The notes under the pieces are model-generated. The model did no database searches. It was not told the DNA's origin and saw only the letters and a list, made by a program, of their open reading frames with translations. A program made the position numbers and the translations under genes. This document shows positions 1-5,970 of a stretch of 6,673 bases of DNA, piece by piece. This DNA comes from Flavobacteriales bacterium (lineage in GTDB: Bacteria > Bacteroidota > Bacteroidia > Flavobacteriales > BACL11), in contig DUAL01000081.1 of NCBI GenBank assembly GCA_012960835.1, positions 1-6,673 on the forward strand, written 5' to 3'. Positions within the stretch are counted from its first letter, which is position 1; each line of letters begins with the position of its first letter.

Positions 1-209
1 ACAAAAGCGTAACTGACCCTAAGGAAAGAGAACGCCTCTACTGGCAAGACGACCATTTAAGGCTGTTTGGCTTGGACTATGGTAAGAAATTGGCTACTGC
101 TGGTTTTAAGGTTACAGAAAGCGATTTCATTAATGAATTAGATCCAAAACTAGTTGAACTCTATGCCTTGCCAAAAGGTGAAATTGTTTACTTCTGTGAG
201 AAGAAATAA
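1..209 (+). CDS. Class I SAM-dependent methyltransferase, C-terminal fragment
   Basis: This is the last 68 codons of a gene that enters from the left edge, read from position 3 and ending in TAA at 207-209. The visible peptide contains DDHLRLFGLDYGKKL, then AGFKV, and ends GEIVYFCEKK. This arrangement (an acidic DDH.R.FG.DY stretch, an 'aGF.V' strand, then a final '.i.yfc.K' strand) is what I know from the C-terminal end of Rossmann-fold methyltransferases of the Methyltransf_11/25 type in Bacteroidota. The SAM-binding motif I would lie upstream of the window, so neither the substrate nor SAM binding can be checked here. The stop codon is immediately followed by the ATG of the next gene, so the two are probably co-transcribed. 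An unrelated enzyme with a similar tail cannot be excluded. Confidence 0.62.
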   Translation, partial: KSVTDPKERERLYWQDDHLRLFGLDYGKKLATAGFKVTESDFINELDPKLVELYALPKGEIVYFCEKK

Positions 210-1250
210 ATGAAAACCTTCCTCACTTCCCTGCTACTGATTTGCTTTATAAATCAAATAATTGCCCAGAATTTAAGTAATTTATCTTTCGGAACAGATT
301 CAACTTTTGAAGTAGTAAGTTGGAATATTGAATGGTTCCCTAAAAACGGAACAATTACTGCTAATTATGTGCAGACAATTCTAACTAATTTGCAAGCAGA
401 TGTATATGCCTTACAAGAAATAGATGACACTACTTTACTAAAGTCAGTTGTTGCAAATATCCCAGGATACGAATGTTATTTTAAAAGCGATTGGTTTGCA
501 GGCTTGGCTTATGTGTACAACACCAATACTGTACAGATAAATGGACAATATGAAATTTATACTTCTCAGCCCTATTGGAACGCTTTCCCAAGATCACCGC
601 AAGTATTGGAAATTACTTTTGATGGGGAAGATTATGTCATTATTAACAATCATTTTAAGTGCTGTGGAGATGGGACTTTAAACACAAACGATCCTAATGA
701 TGAAGAAAATAGAAGGTTGACATCCGTTACACTATTGAAACAATATATTGATAGTTTGTTTATAAATGAAAGAGTGATTGTAGTGGGTGATTTAAATGAT
801 ATTCTAACGGATGCATCCTCCAATAATGTTTTTCAAACCCTAATTGATGATACTGCAAATTATGTATTTGCAGATATGCAAATTGCTCAAGGAAGCAATA
901 ATGATTGGAGCTACCCTACTTGGCCATCACATTTGGACCATATTCTAATTTCAGATGAACTTTTTGCAGCTTTTTCTAAGCCTAATTCAATAGTTGCTTG
1001 CATAAGAATTGATGATTATATGAGCAATTGGTATGCTTATGAAAATAATATCTCAGACCATAGACCTGTGGGCTTAAAATTGGAAATGGATTCCTTAATT
1101 ATTTCATCTATTATTGAAACAAATACTGCTGATAAAATACTTATTAAAATAGTGGATGTTTTAGGCAGAAAAACAAAAAGCAGTAAAAATAAGCCGCTCT
1201 TTTATATTTATGAAGATGGCACAGTAGAAAAGAAAATAATTATTGAATAG
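210..1250 (+). CDS. Secreted endonuclease/exonuclease/phosphatase family protein with T9SS C-terminal sorting domain
   Basis: This 346-residue protein is predicted to be an exported phosphodiesterase of the DNase I-like EEP superfamily, most plausibly an extracellular or surface nuclease. Residues 1-19 form a Sec signal peptide (Lys at 2, a hydrophobic core, probable cleavage after IIA). The EEP catalytic set is complete: WNIEW at 38-42 (Asn39), LQE at 68-70 (metal-binding Glu70), NNHFK at 146-150 (His148), GDLND at 193-197 (Asp194, Asn196), HLDHI at 241-245 and SDHRP at 282-286 (Asp283, His284). Residues from about 300 to 346 form a separate tail with DVLGR (316-320), YIYEDGTVEKK and a final IIIE, which I read as a type IX secretion sorting domain. 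That tail directs transport across the outer membrane and is normally removed. The ATG directly follows the upstream TAA, so expression probably depends on the methyltransferase transcript. The substrate (DNA, RNA, phospholipid or inositol phosphate) cannot be told from sequence, but nuclease is the usual guess. Confidence 0.9.
   Translation: MKTFLTSLLLICFINQIIAQNLSNLSFGTDSTFEVVSWNIEWFPKNGTITANYVQTILTNLQADVYALQEIDDTTLLKSVVANIPGYECYFKSDWFAGLAYVYNTNTVQINGQYEIYTSQPYWNAFPRSPQVLEITFDGEDYVIINNHFKCCGDGTLNTNDPNDEENRRLTSVTLLKQYIDSLFINERVIVVGDLNDILTDASSNNVFQTLIDDTANYVFADMQIAQGSNNDWSYPTWPSHLDHILISDELFAAFSKPNSIVACIRIDDYMSNWYAYENNISDHRPVGLKLEMDSLIISSIIETNTADKILIKIVDVLGRKTKSSKNKPLFYIYEDGTVEKKIIIE
1215..1250 (+). 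repeat. Sorting-tail DNA repeat, left copy (inverted relative to 5935-5970)
   Basis: These 36 nt encode the final DGTVEKKIIIE and stop of the EEP protein. The reverse complement of 5935-5970 matches at 32 of 36 positions by eye. It includes an identical 17-nt run (GATGGCACAGTAGAAAA) and an identical 13-nt run (ATAATTATTGAAT). The differences are two silent AAA/AAG swaps and the last two bases of the stop codon. Weaker similarity extends upstream, including GATGTTTTAGG at the DVLG motif. The match reflects a shared T9SS tail cassette rather than a mobile element. Confidence 0.8.
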
Positions 1251-1267
1251 GTACAAACTGCAAATTT

Positions 1268-1290
1268 CTAACAACTACAAACTAACAACT
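1268..1290. repeat. Short direct repeat in the EEP/rsmG convergent gap
   Basis: CTAACAACT occurs at 1268-1276 and again at 1282-1290, separated by ACAAA. The 43-bp gap between the convergent EEP and rsmG genes is otherwise low-complexity and rich in A and C. No stem followed by a T-run is visible on either strand, so I do not call an intrinsic terminator. The function of the repeat, if any, is unknown, and it may be simple slippage of an AAC-rich tract. Confidence 0.45.
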
Positions 1291-1293
1291 ATC

Positions 1294-1908
1294 TTAATAC
1301 CCAATATAAATCACCTTTTTGGTTTCAAAAAATTCTTCTGTAAAGAAGTCAACTATCTCGTATTTAGTATGCGATATTCCTCTTAGTTCTTCTGACAAAT
1401 CACCCCCTTTTAAGTAGAGTATTCCATTCTTTAAGGTGTTATTGTGCTTTTTGTTGAACTTACCTTTTACCCACTTTTTAAAGTCCGTCATATTGGTAAC
1501 GGCACGGCTCACCACAAAATCAAAAGTTTCTTTTATGTTTTCGGCTCTTTCGTGCAGAGTACGCACATTGGTTAAGCCAATAGCACTACTTACTTCATTC
1601 ACTACTTTTATCTTTTTACCTATACTGTCTACAAGCAGGAAATCAACTTCAGGAAAAAGAATAGCCAAAGGAATACCAGGAAAACCACCTCCTGTACCAA
1701 TGTCTAGTATTGTTGTTCCTTTTTCAAACTGAATAATTTTCGCAATAGCCAAGGAGTGTAGCACATGACTGAGGTATAATTCGTCTATACTTTTTCTGGA
1801 AATCACATTGATTTGTGCATTCCAATGCTCGTAAAGGTTTTGTAAATTAGAAAATTGCTGAACTTGTTTTTGGCTTAAATCAGGAAAATACTTGCGTATT
1901 ATTTGCAT
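1294..1908 (-). CDS. rsmG: 16S rRNA (guanine(527)-N(7))-methyltransferase RsmG
   Basis: RsmG (GidB) transfers a methyl group from S-adenosylmethionine to N7 of G527 in the 530 loop of 16S rRNA. In other bacteria its loss gives low-level streptomycin resistance. The protein has 204 residues, close to the usual 205-215. It shows the signature SAM-binding segment ILDIGTGGGFPGIPL at 67-81, the acidic end of strand 2 at FLLVDS (90-95, Asp94), LHERAE at 118-123 and VVSRAV at 132-137, all diagnostic for the family. The N-terminal helical part (NLYEHWNAQINVIS, 24-37) is also typical. Its ATG immediately follows the stop of the sigma factor gene (TAAATG), with a weak purine-rich GGGAAG a few bases upstream inside that gene. 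It is therefore the last gene of the glycosyltransferase-sigma-rsmG operon and probably depends on translational coupling. No missing motif or truncation is seen. Confidence 0.97.
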   Translation of the reverse strand: MQIIRKYFPDLSQKQVQQFSNLQNLYEHWNAQINVISRKSIDELYLSHVLHSLAIAKIIQFEKGTTILDIGTGGGFPGIPLAILFPEVDFLLVDSIGKKIKVVNEVSSAIGLTNVRTLHERAENIKETFDFVVSRAVTNMTDFKKWVKGKFNKKHNNTLKNGILYLKGGDLSEELRGISHTKYEIVDFFTEEFFETKKVIYIGY

Positions 1909-2511
1909 TTAAAACTTCCCTTTATGCCCTGACATAATTTTAAAGAGTTGTTCACGACTTCTGTGCAGTTGTGCCTTTACTGTCCCTAGTGGAATGTCTA
2001 ATTCTGTTGCTATTTCATCATAAGTAAACTCCTTAAAATATCTAAGCTTTACAAGGGTTCTATAGTTTGGTTTTAGCTGCTCAACTATCTGTCTTAGTAT
2101 TTGGATTCTCTGCTTTTTTACCATCAATTGCTCAGGATTTGGTGAATCGGAAGGAAGGTCAAAACTTTGTTTTTCCCCTTTATCGTTCACCATGAGTTTA
2201 TCAATCGAAATGGTAGGCAATTTTCGTTTTCTTAAATAGTCGATACAATTATTTTTGGCAATGGTAAACAGCCAAGTGCTAAATACATAATTAGGAACAT
2301 AAAGGTGGAGTTTTTTAAAAGCCTTGCCAAGGGCTTCAATGGTCAAATCTTTAGCAATATCCTCATTCCCAACTTTTTCGAAAAGCATAAAATAAAGAGG
2401 ATCCCGGTAAAGCCGCATTAGTTCATTATACGCTCGAGTATCACCTGTATCAAGTGCACGATTTATTAGCAGTAAATCTCGTTTACCTTTTTCTGAAAGT
2501 TCTTTATTCAT
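1909..2511 (-). CDS. ECF-type RNA polymerase sigma factor (sigma-70 family)
   Basis: This 200-residue protein is predicted to bind core RNA polymerase and direct it to a specific promoter set. Sigma region 2 spans about residues 25-97, with the core-binding and -10-recognition part around DIAKDLTIEALGKAFKKL (51-68) and FSTWLFTIAKNNCIDYLRKR (77-96). A charged linker follows (about 98-130, including SPNPEQ at 123-128). Region 4 is at about 136-192, with the helix-turn-helix FTYDEIATELDIPLGTVKAQ (162-181) and then LHRSREQL. There is no region 1.1 or 3, so it belongs to the extracytoplasmic-function group. Its ATG overlaps the glycosyltransferase stop by 1 nt (TAATG), and its own stop abuts the rsmG start. 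No anti-sigma gene lies in this operon or anywhere else in the window, so how its activity is controlled is not evident. The regulon cannot be inferred. Confidence 0.93.
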   Translation of the reverse strand: MNKELSEKGKRDLLLINRALDTGDTRAYNELMRLYRDPLYFMLFEKVGNEDIAKDLTIEALGKAFKKLHLYVPNYVFSTWLFTIAKNNCIDYLRKRKLPTISIDKLMVNDKGEKQSFDLPSDSPNPEQLMVKKQRIQILRQIVEQLKPNYRTLVKLRYFKEFTYDEIATELDIPLGTVKAQLHRSREQLFKIMSGHKGKF

Positions 2512-3614
2512 TACCAGCTTGTTGGTTTTTTAAACGAGTTCAATAATACAAAAATTCCTTGTATAACAATATGCAGGATTTCCAGTAGTGGATACCAAAT
2601 AAGTAAATCGGATGATTTTAGCTTTTTCATTAGTGGCAAATAGAGAGCATAAAACATTAAAGTTCTAAAAATAAATAGAGGCAAAACAACTAGCAATGTA
2701 CTTTCAAAAAAGATTAATATGGTAAATGACAACCAAAACAAAAGTTGTGAAAGAGGCCAAACCCCTAGTAAAAACTTGAAAATAAATTTGTATTTCTCTG
2801 AGGTAGTAATATGCCTTCTTCTCTGAAAAATCCACTCTTTCCAGCTTTGTTTTGTTTCGGAGATTGTATGACTATCCTCATCAATTTCAATAGCAATATT
2901 TTGTTTTGTAGCTACTTCTTGTATAAACAAATCATCATCACCAGAGGGAAGAAAAATATGAGAAGCAAAACCTTTATTGTTAAAAAAAACAGATTTTTTG
3001 TAAGCTAAATTTCGCCCAACACCCATATAAGGCAAAGATGCCAATGCAAAAGAAAAATACTGCAAAGCCACATTAAAGCCATCAAAACGGATCATAGCAT
3101 TTAAGAGACCTTTTTCCTTTTTATAAGCCCCATAGCCCAATACAATTTGCTTTTTTTCGAAATTACTGACCATTTTACTCAGCCAGTTTTTGGATGACGG
3201 TATGCAATCAGCATCCGTTAAAAGCAAATATTCATGCTTTGCAGCTTTTATCCCCAAAGTAAGTGCAAACTTTTTGCCAACCCTATGTTTTACATGCTCT
3301 TCAATCTTTACAATTTTTAAGTTTTGATAATTTGCTTTCAATTCTTTTAGCACATATTCTGTATTGTCCTTGGATTGGTCATCCACTAGCACAACTTCAA
3401 AATCTGTGTATTCCTGTTCTAATATTTTCGGTAGAAATTCGGTAATATTTTCTGCTTCATTTTTGGCACATACAATTACGGATATTGGTTCATTAAAAGT
3501 TGTTTCTGATAGTTTATAAACAACTAGACGCACAAAAAAATACAGCACATAAAAAAGCTGAATAATTAATGAAAAAACAAAAATATAAAAGAGAATTTGT
3601 GTAAAAAGTTCCAT
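2511..3614 (-). CDS. Membrane-anchored glycosyltransferase family 2 protein
   Basis: This is predicted to move a sugar from a nucleotide-sugar donor to a lipid or polysaccharide acceptor at the inner membrane. With the ATG at 3614 it has 367 residues. One hydrophobic segment spans about 4-33. A cytosolic GT-A domain follows, with ISVIVCAKNEAENI (44-57), VLVDDQSKDNT (75-85), the metal-binding DAD (134-136) within LLTDADCIPS, GVGRNLAY (198-205), GDDD (225-228) and QRRRH (264-268). Two or three more membrane segments lie at about 286-327 and 337-358. QRRRH sits where processive GT2 enzymes carry Q/RxxRW, with His in place of Trp. A GTG two codons upstream (3618-3620) is in frame, but its G is the last base of the promoter -7 box, so I prefer the ATG. 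It is the first gene of the operon. Likely roles are exopolysaccharide, O-antigen or glycolipid synthesis; the acceptor is unknown. Confidence 0.9.
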   Translation of the reverse strand: MELFTQILFYIFVFSLIIQLFYVLYFFVRLVVYKLSETTFNEPISVIVCAKNEAENITEFLPKILEQEYTDFEVVLVDDQSKDNTEYVLKELKANYQNLKIVKIEEHVKHRVGKKFALTLGIKAAKHEYLLLTDADCIPSSKNWLSKMVSNFEKKQIVLGYGAYKKEKGLLNAMIRFDGFNVALQYFSFALASLPYMGVGRNLAYKKSVFFNNKGFASHIFLPSGDDDLFIQEVATKQNIAIEIDEDSHTISETKQSWKEWIFQRRRHITTSEKYKFIFKFLLGVWPLSQLLFWLSFTILIFFESTLLVVLPLFIFRTLMFYALYLPLMKKLKSSDLLIWYPLLEILHIVIQGIFVLLNSFKKPTSW

Positions 3615-3619
3615 TAGCA

Positions 3620-3627
3620 CAAAAATA
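3620..3627 (-). promoter_or_regulatory. Bacteroidota-type promoter for the glycosyltransferase-sigma-rsmG operon
   Basis: On the minus strand these bases read TATTTTTG, a full match to the Bacteroidota -7 consensus TAnnTTTG. A TTG at 3649-3651 lies 21 nt upstream, close to the spacing expected for the -33 element. The box ends 5 nt before the ATG at 3614, so transcription would start at or within a few bases of the start codon. The call rests on the consensus match and position only. Confidence 0.6.
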
Positions 3628-3662
3628 ATTTATTTGCGGAAAAAAAGGCAAAAAGTAAAACT

Positions 3663-3670
3663 TATATTTG
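3663..3670 (+). promoter_or_regulatory. Bacteroidota-type promoter for tgt-lptF/G
   Basis: TATATTTG is a full match to the -7 consensus TAnnTTTG, and it ends 5 nt before the tgt ATG at 3676. The nearest upstream TTG (3634-3636) is 26 nt away, longer than expected for a -33 element, so that half is weak. The predicted start of transcription is at or next to the ATG, leaving no room for a leader, a Shine-Dalgarno site or a preQ1 riboswitch. Confidence 0.6.
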
Positions 3671-3675
3671 TCGCC

Positions 3676-4806
3676 ATGAAATTTGATTTACTGAAAACAG
3701 ATAAAGCATCAAATGCTCGGCTTGGAGAAATTCAAACGGCTCACGGAAAAATTCAAACGCCCATCTTTATGCCGGTGGGTACTGCTGGTACTGTAAAAGG
3801 GGTTCATCAGCACGAGCTTGTAGAAGATACAAAAGCACAAATTATTCTTGGAAACACTTATCATTTGTATTTGCGCCCAAAGTTGGACACCATTGAAAAG
3901 GCGGGCGGTTTGCACAAATTCATTGGCTGGGACAAACCCCTTCTTACCGATAGTGGTGGATACCAAGTTTATTCCTTAGCAGAAAATAGAAAAATTACGG
4001 AAGAGGGCGTAAAGTTCCAATCGCACATTGATGGCTCTTATCAGTTTTTTTCTCCTGAATACGCTATTGATATCCAAAGAAAAATTGGAGCAGATATTAT
4101 CATGGCTTTTGATGAATGCACACCTTACCCATGCGAATACGATTATGCCAAAAACTCCATGCATTTGACTCACCGTTGGCTCAAAAGATGTTGTAATCGC
4201 TTTGATGAAACTAAAGGATTGTATGGATTTGAACAAAGTTTTTTTCCTATTGTGCAAGGAAGTGTGTATAAAGATTTAAGGGAGCAATCGGCTGAGAAAA
4301 TTGCATCCTTTGAAAGAGAAGGAAATGCCATTGGCGGACTTTCGGTTGGCGAGCCACACGATTTGCTTTACGAAATGACAGATGTGGTTTGTAGTATTCT
4401 ACCAAAAGACAAACCAAGATATTTGATGGGAGTTGGCACGCCTACTAATTTGTTGGAGAGTATTGCTTTGGGAGTGGATATGTTCGATTGCGTGATGCCA
4501 AGTAGAAATGCTCGAAACGGAATGCTTTTCACCTCAGAGGGAACGATAAATATCAAAAATGGAAAATGGAAAAATGACTTTTCTCCTATTGATGAAAACG
4601 GCACTTCTTATGTGGATAAACCCTACACAAAAGCGTATCTCAGGCATTTGTTTGCAAGTGGTGAACTTTTAGGTAAGCAAATTGCAACTTTGCACAATAT
4701 TCGTTTTTATCTGTGGTTAATGCAAAAGGCAAGAGAGGAGATAAAAAACGGTACTTTTGCTCCTTGGAAGAATAAAATGGTAAAAAAATTAGATATTCGT
4801 TTGTAA
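3676..4806 (+). CDS. tgt: tRNA-guanine transglycosylase (queuine tRNA-ribosyltransferase)
   Basis: Tgt exchanges guanine-34 in GUN anticodons (Tyr, His, Asn, Asp tRNAs) for preQ1, a step of queuosine synthesis in the cytosol. The ATG at 3676 gives 376 residues and the usual start MKFDLLKTD; in-frame TTG codons further upstream would place the promoter inside the gene. By analogy with the Zymomonas enzyme, the catalytic and binding residues are Asp92 in TDSGGYQV, Asp146 in AFDECTP, Gln194 in IVQG, Gly220-Gly221 in GGLSVGE, and the nucleophile Asp271 in DCVMPSRNARNG. The C-terminal zinc site is unusual: His340 (LHN) is present, but no cysteine occurs after residue 272, so the CxCxxC ligands are missing; GTSYVDKPYTK occupies that place. 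I recall the same in other Bacteroidota Tgt proteins, so it is probably a lineage trait and not a defect. The downstream permease starts 1 nt after the stop. Confidence 0.97.
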   Translation: MKFDLLKTDKASNARLGEIQTAHGKIQTPIFMPVGTAGTVKGVHQHELVEDTKAQIILGNTYHLYLRPKLDTIEKAGGLHKFIGWDKPLLTDSGGYQVYSLAENRKITEEGVKFQSHIDGSYQFFSPEYAIDIQRKIGADIIMAFDECTPYPCEYDYAKNSMHLTHRWLKRCCNRFDETKGLYGFEQSFFPIVQGSVYKDLREQSAEKIASFEREGNAIGGLSVGEPHDLLYEMTDVVCSILPKDKPRYLMGVGTPTNLLESIALGVDMFDCVMPSRNARNGMLFTSEGTINIKNGKWKNDFSPIDENGTSYVDKPYTKAYLRHLFASGELLGKQIATLHNIRFYLWLMQKAREEIKNGTFAPWKNKMVKKLDIRL

Positions 4807-4807
4807 A

Positions 4808-5884
4808 ATGAAAAAACTAGATTGGTATATCATAAAGAAGTTTTTGGGCACTTTCTTTTTTTCCATTTCTCTTATTTTGGTAATTGTAATTGTTTTTGAT
4901 ATCTCAGAAAAAATTGATGATTTCCTGGAAAGTGAGGCACCACTAAAAGCCATTATATTTGATTATTATCTAAACTTTATTCCATTTTTTGCTAACCTTT
5001 TTAGTCCGCTTTTTATTTTTATTGCCGTTATCTTTTTCACCTCAAAAATGGCAAACAATACCGAAATAATTGCCATCCTAAATAGTGGAATGAGTTTTTG
5101 GAGATTACTGCTTCCTTATCTTATTGCGGCTGTTTTTCTTGCTTCTGCATCCTTTGTATTGGGAAATTTTGTGATTCCTCCTGCCAATAAAGTAAGAATT
5201 GATTTTGAAAACAAATACATCAAAAAGAAATTTCGTTTCAGAGGAAAAAATATACATTTGCAACTGCAAAAAGGACAATACGCCTATATGGAAAGCTACA
5301 ATAGCACAAAGGATATCGCCTACAAATTTGCATTGGAAAATATAAAAGATGGAAAACTACAATCCAAACTAAATGCAAATTACATTAAGTGGGATAGTAC
5401 ATCAGGAAGGTGGCAAGTAAACAGATGGCAAATCAGGGAGTTTTTAGAGGAGGGAGAAAAACTAAGTAAAGGGGAACGATTGGATACCCTCATCAATTTG
5501 AAACCCTCTGATTTTAAAACCCGCCTTAGTAAAGTAGAAACCATGAACCTTTTTGAGCTAAACAAATACATAAAAGCAGAACAGCTAAAAGGAACGGCAA
5601 ATATCGTCTATCACAAAATTGAAAAACACAAACGCATGGCTTTCCCTTTTGCATCCATCATACTCACGGTAATTGGGGTGGCAGTAGCAAGCCGAAAATC
5701 AAGAGGGGGAATTGGTCTGCATTTGGGTGCAGGACTACTTATTAGCTTTTCCTACATTTTGTTTATGCAAATTTCCACAACTTATGCCACAAATGGCAAT
5801 CTCTCCCCGGCTTTGGCAGTATGGCTACCCAATATTTTGTATTTATTTCTGGGAATGTTTTTGGTACTGAAAGCGCCAAAATAG
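4808..5884 (+). CDS. LptF/LptG (YjgP/YjgQ) family permease
   Basis: This is predicted to be a transmembrane subunit of the LptB2FG ABC exporter, which lifts lipopolysaccharide out of the inner membrane and into the LptC-LptA bridge. The 358-residue protein is full length for the family. It opens with MKKLDWYIIKKFLGTFFFSI, the family's typical N-terminus. Membrane segments are at about 12-31, 56-78 and 100-121. A periplasmic beta-jellyroll domain of about 150 residues (roughly 125-270) follows. Three more membrane segments are at about 277-295, 302-322 and 335-354. The coupling region after TM2 (NNTEIIAILNSGMSF, 83-97) contacts the LptB ATPase in characterised homologues. Which of LptF or LptG it corresponds to cannot be decided from sequence, and the partner subunit is not in the window. 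It starts 1 nt after the tgt stop and shares that promoter. The following 50 bp to the convergent cotH-like gene shows no clear terminator hairpin. Confidence 0.93.
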   Translation: MKKLDWYIIKKFLGTFFFSISLILVIVIVFDISEKIDDFLESEAPLKAIIFDYYLNFIPFFANLFSPLFIFIAVIFFTSKMANNTEIIAILNSGMSFWRLLLPYLIAAVFLASASFVLGNFVIPPANKVRIDFENKYIKKKFRFRGKNIHLQLQKGQYAYMESYNSTKDIAYKFALENIKDGKLQSKLNANYIKWDSTSGRWQVNRWQIREFLEEGEKLSKGERLDTLINLKPSDFKTRLSKVETMNLFELNKYIKAEQLKGTANIVYHKIEKHKRMAFPFASIILTVIGVAVASRKSRGGIGLHLGAGLLISFSYILFMQISTTYATNGNLSPALAVWLPNILYLFLGMFLVLKAPK

Positions 5885-5934
5885 ATTTTAATATTTAGAT
5901 ACTAGACTTTAACAAATCAAAAAAACGACTTTCT

Positions 5935-5970
5935 TCATTCAATAATTATCTTTTTTTCTACTGTGCCATC
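5935..5970 (-). repeat. Sorting-tail DNA repeat, right copy (inverted relative to 1215-1250)
   Basis: These 36 nt encode the last 11 residues and stop of the CotH-like protein, and match 1215-1250 at 32 of 36 positions when read on the minus strand. The two proteins are otherwise unrelated, so the shared piece is the exchangeable C-terminal tail. Confidence 0.8.

Noticed and set aside
1436..1732. 98-codon open frame on the plus strand inside rsmG
   Set aside because: It lies fully antisense to a clearly functional rsmG and its translation resembles no family; it is a shadow of the rsmG reading frame.
2811..3445. Two plus-strand open frames (2811-3008 and 3263-3445) opposite the glycosyltransferase
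   Set aside because: Both are antisense to conserved glycosyltransferase motifs and are short, with no recognisable domain or initiation signal.
3634..3675. Longer tgt reading frame starting upstream at TTG
   Set aside because: The extra residues are a lysine/arginine-rich stretch not found in Tgt, and they would be encoded by the promoter; the ATG at 3676 gives the standard N-terminus.
3615..3675. preQ1 riboswitch ahead of tgt
   Set aside because: The gap is 61 bp, is shared with a divergent promoter, and the predicted transcription start leaves no leader; no pseudoknot-like C-rich/A-rich pattern is visible.
3709..4604. Three minus-strand open frames (3709-3966, 3976-4257, 4368-4604) opposite tgt
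   Set aside because: They are antisense to a highly conserved enzyme, and their translations show no family features.
5380..5571. 63-codon minus-strand open frame inside the LptF/G permease gene
   Set aside because: It is antisense to the periplasmic domain of a full-length permease and has no supporting features.
5885..5934. Intrinsic terminator between the permease gene and the CotH-like gene
   Set aside because: The gap has A-runs and T-runs but no stable GC-containing stem next to them on either strand.
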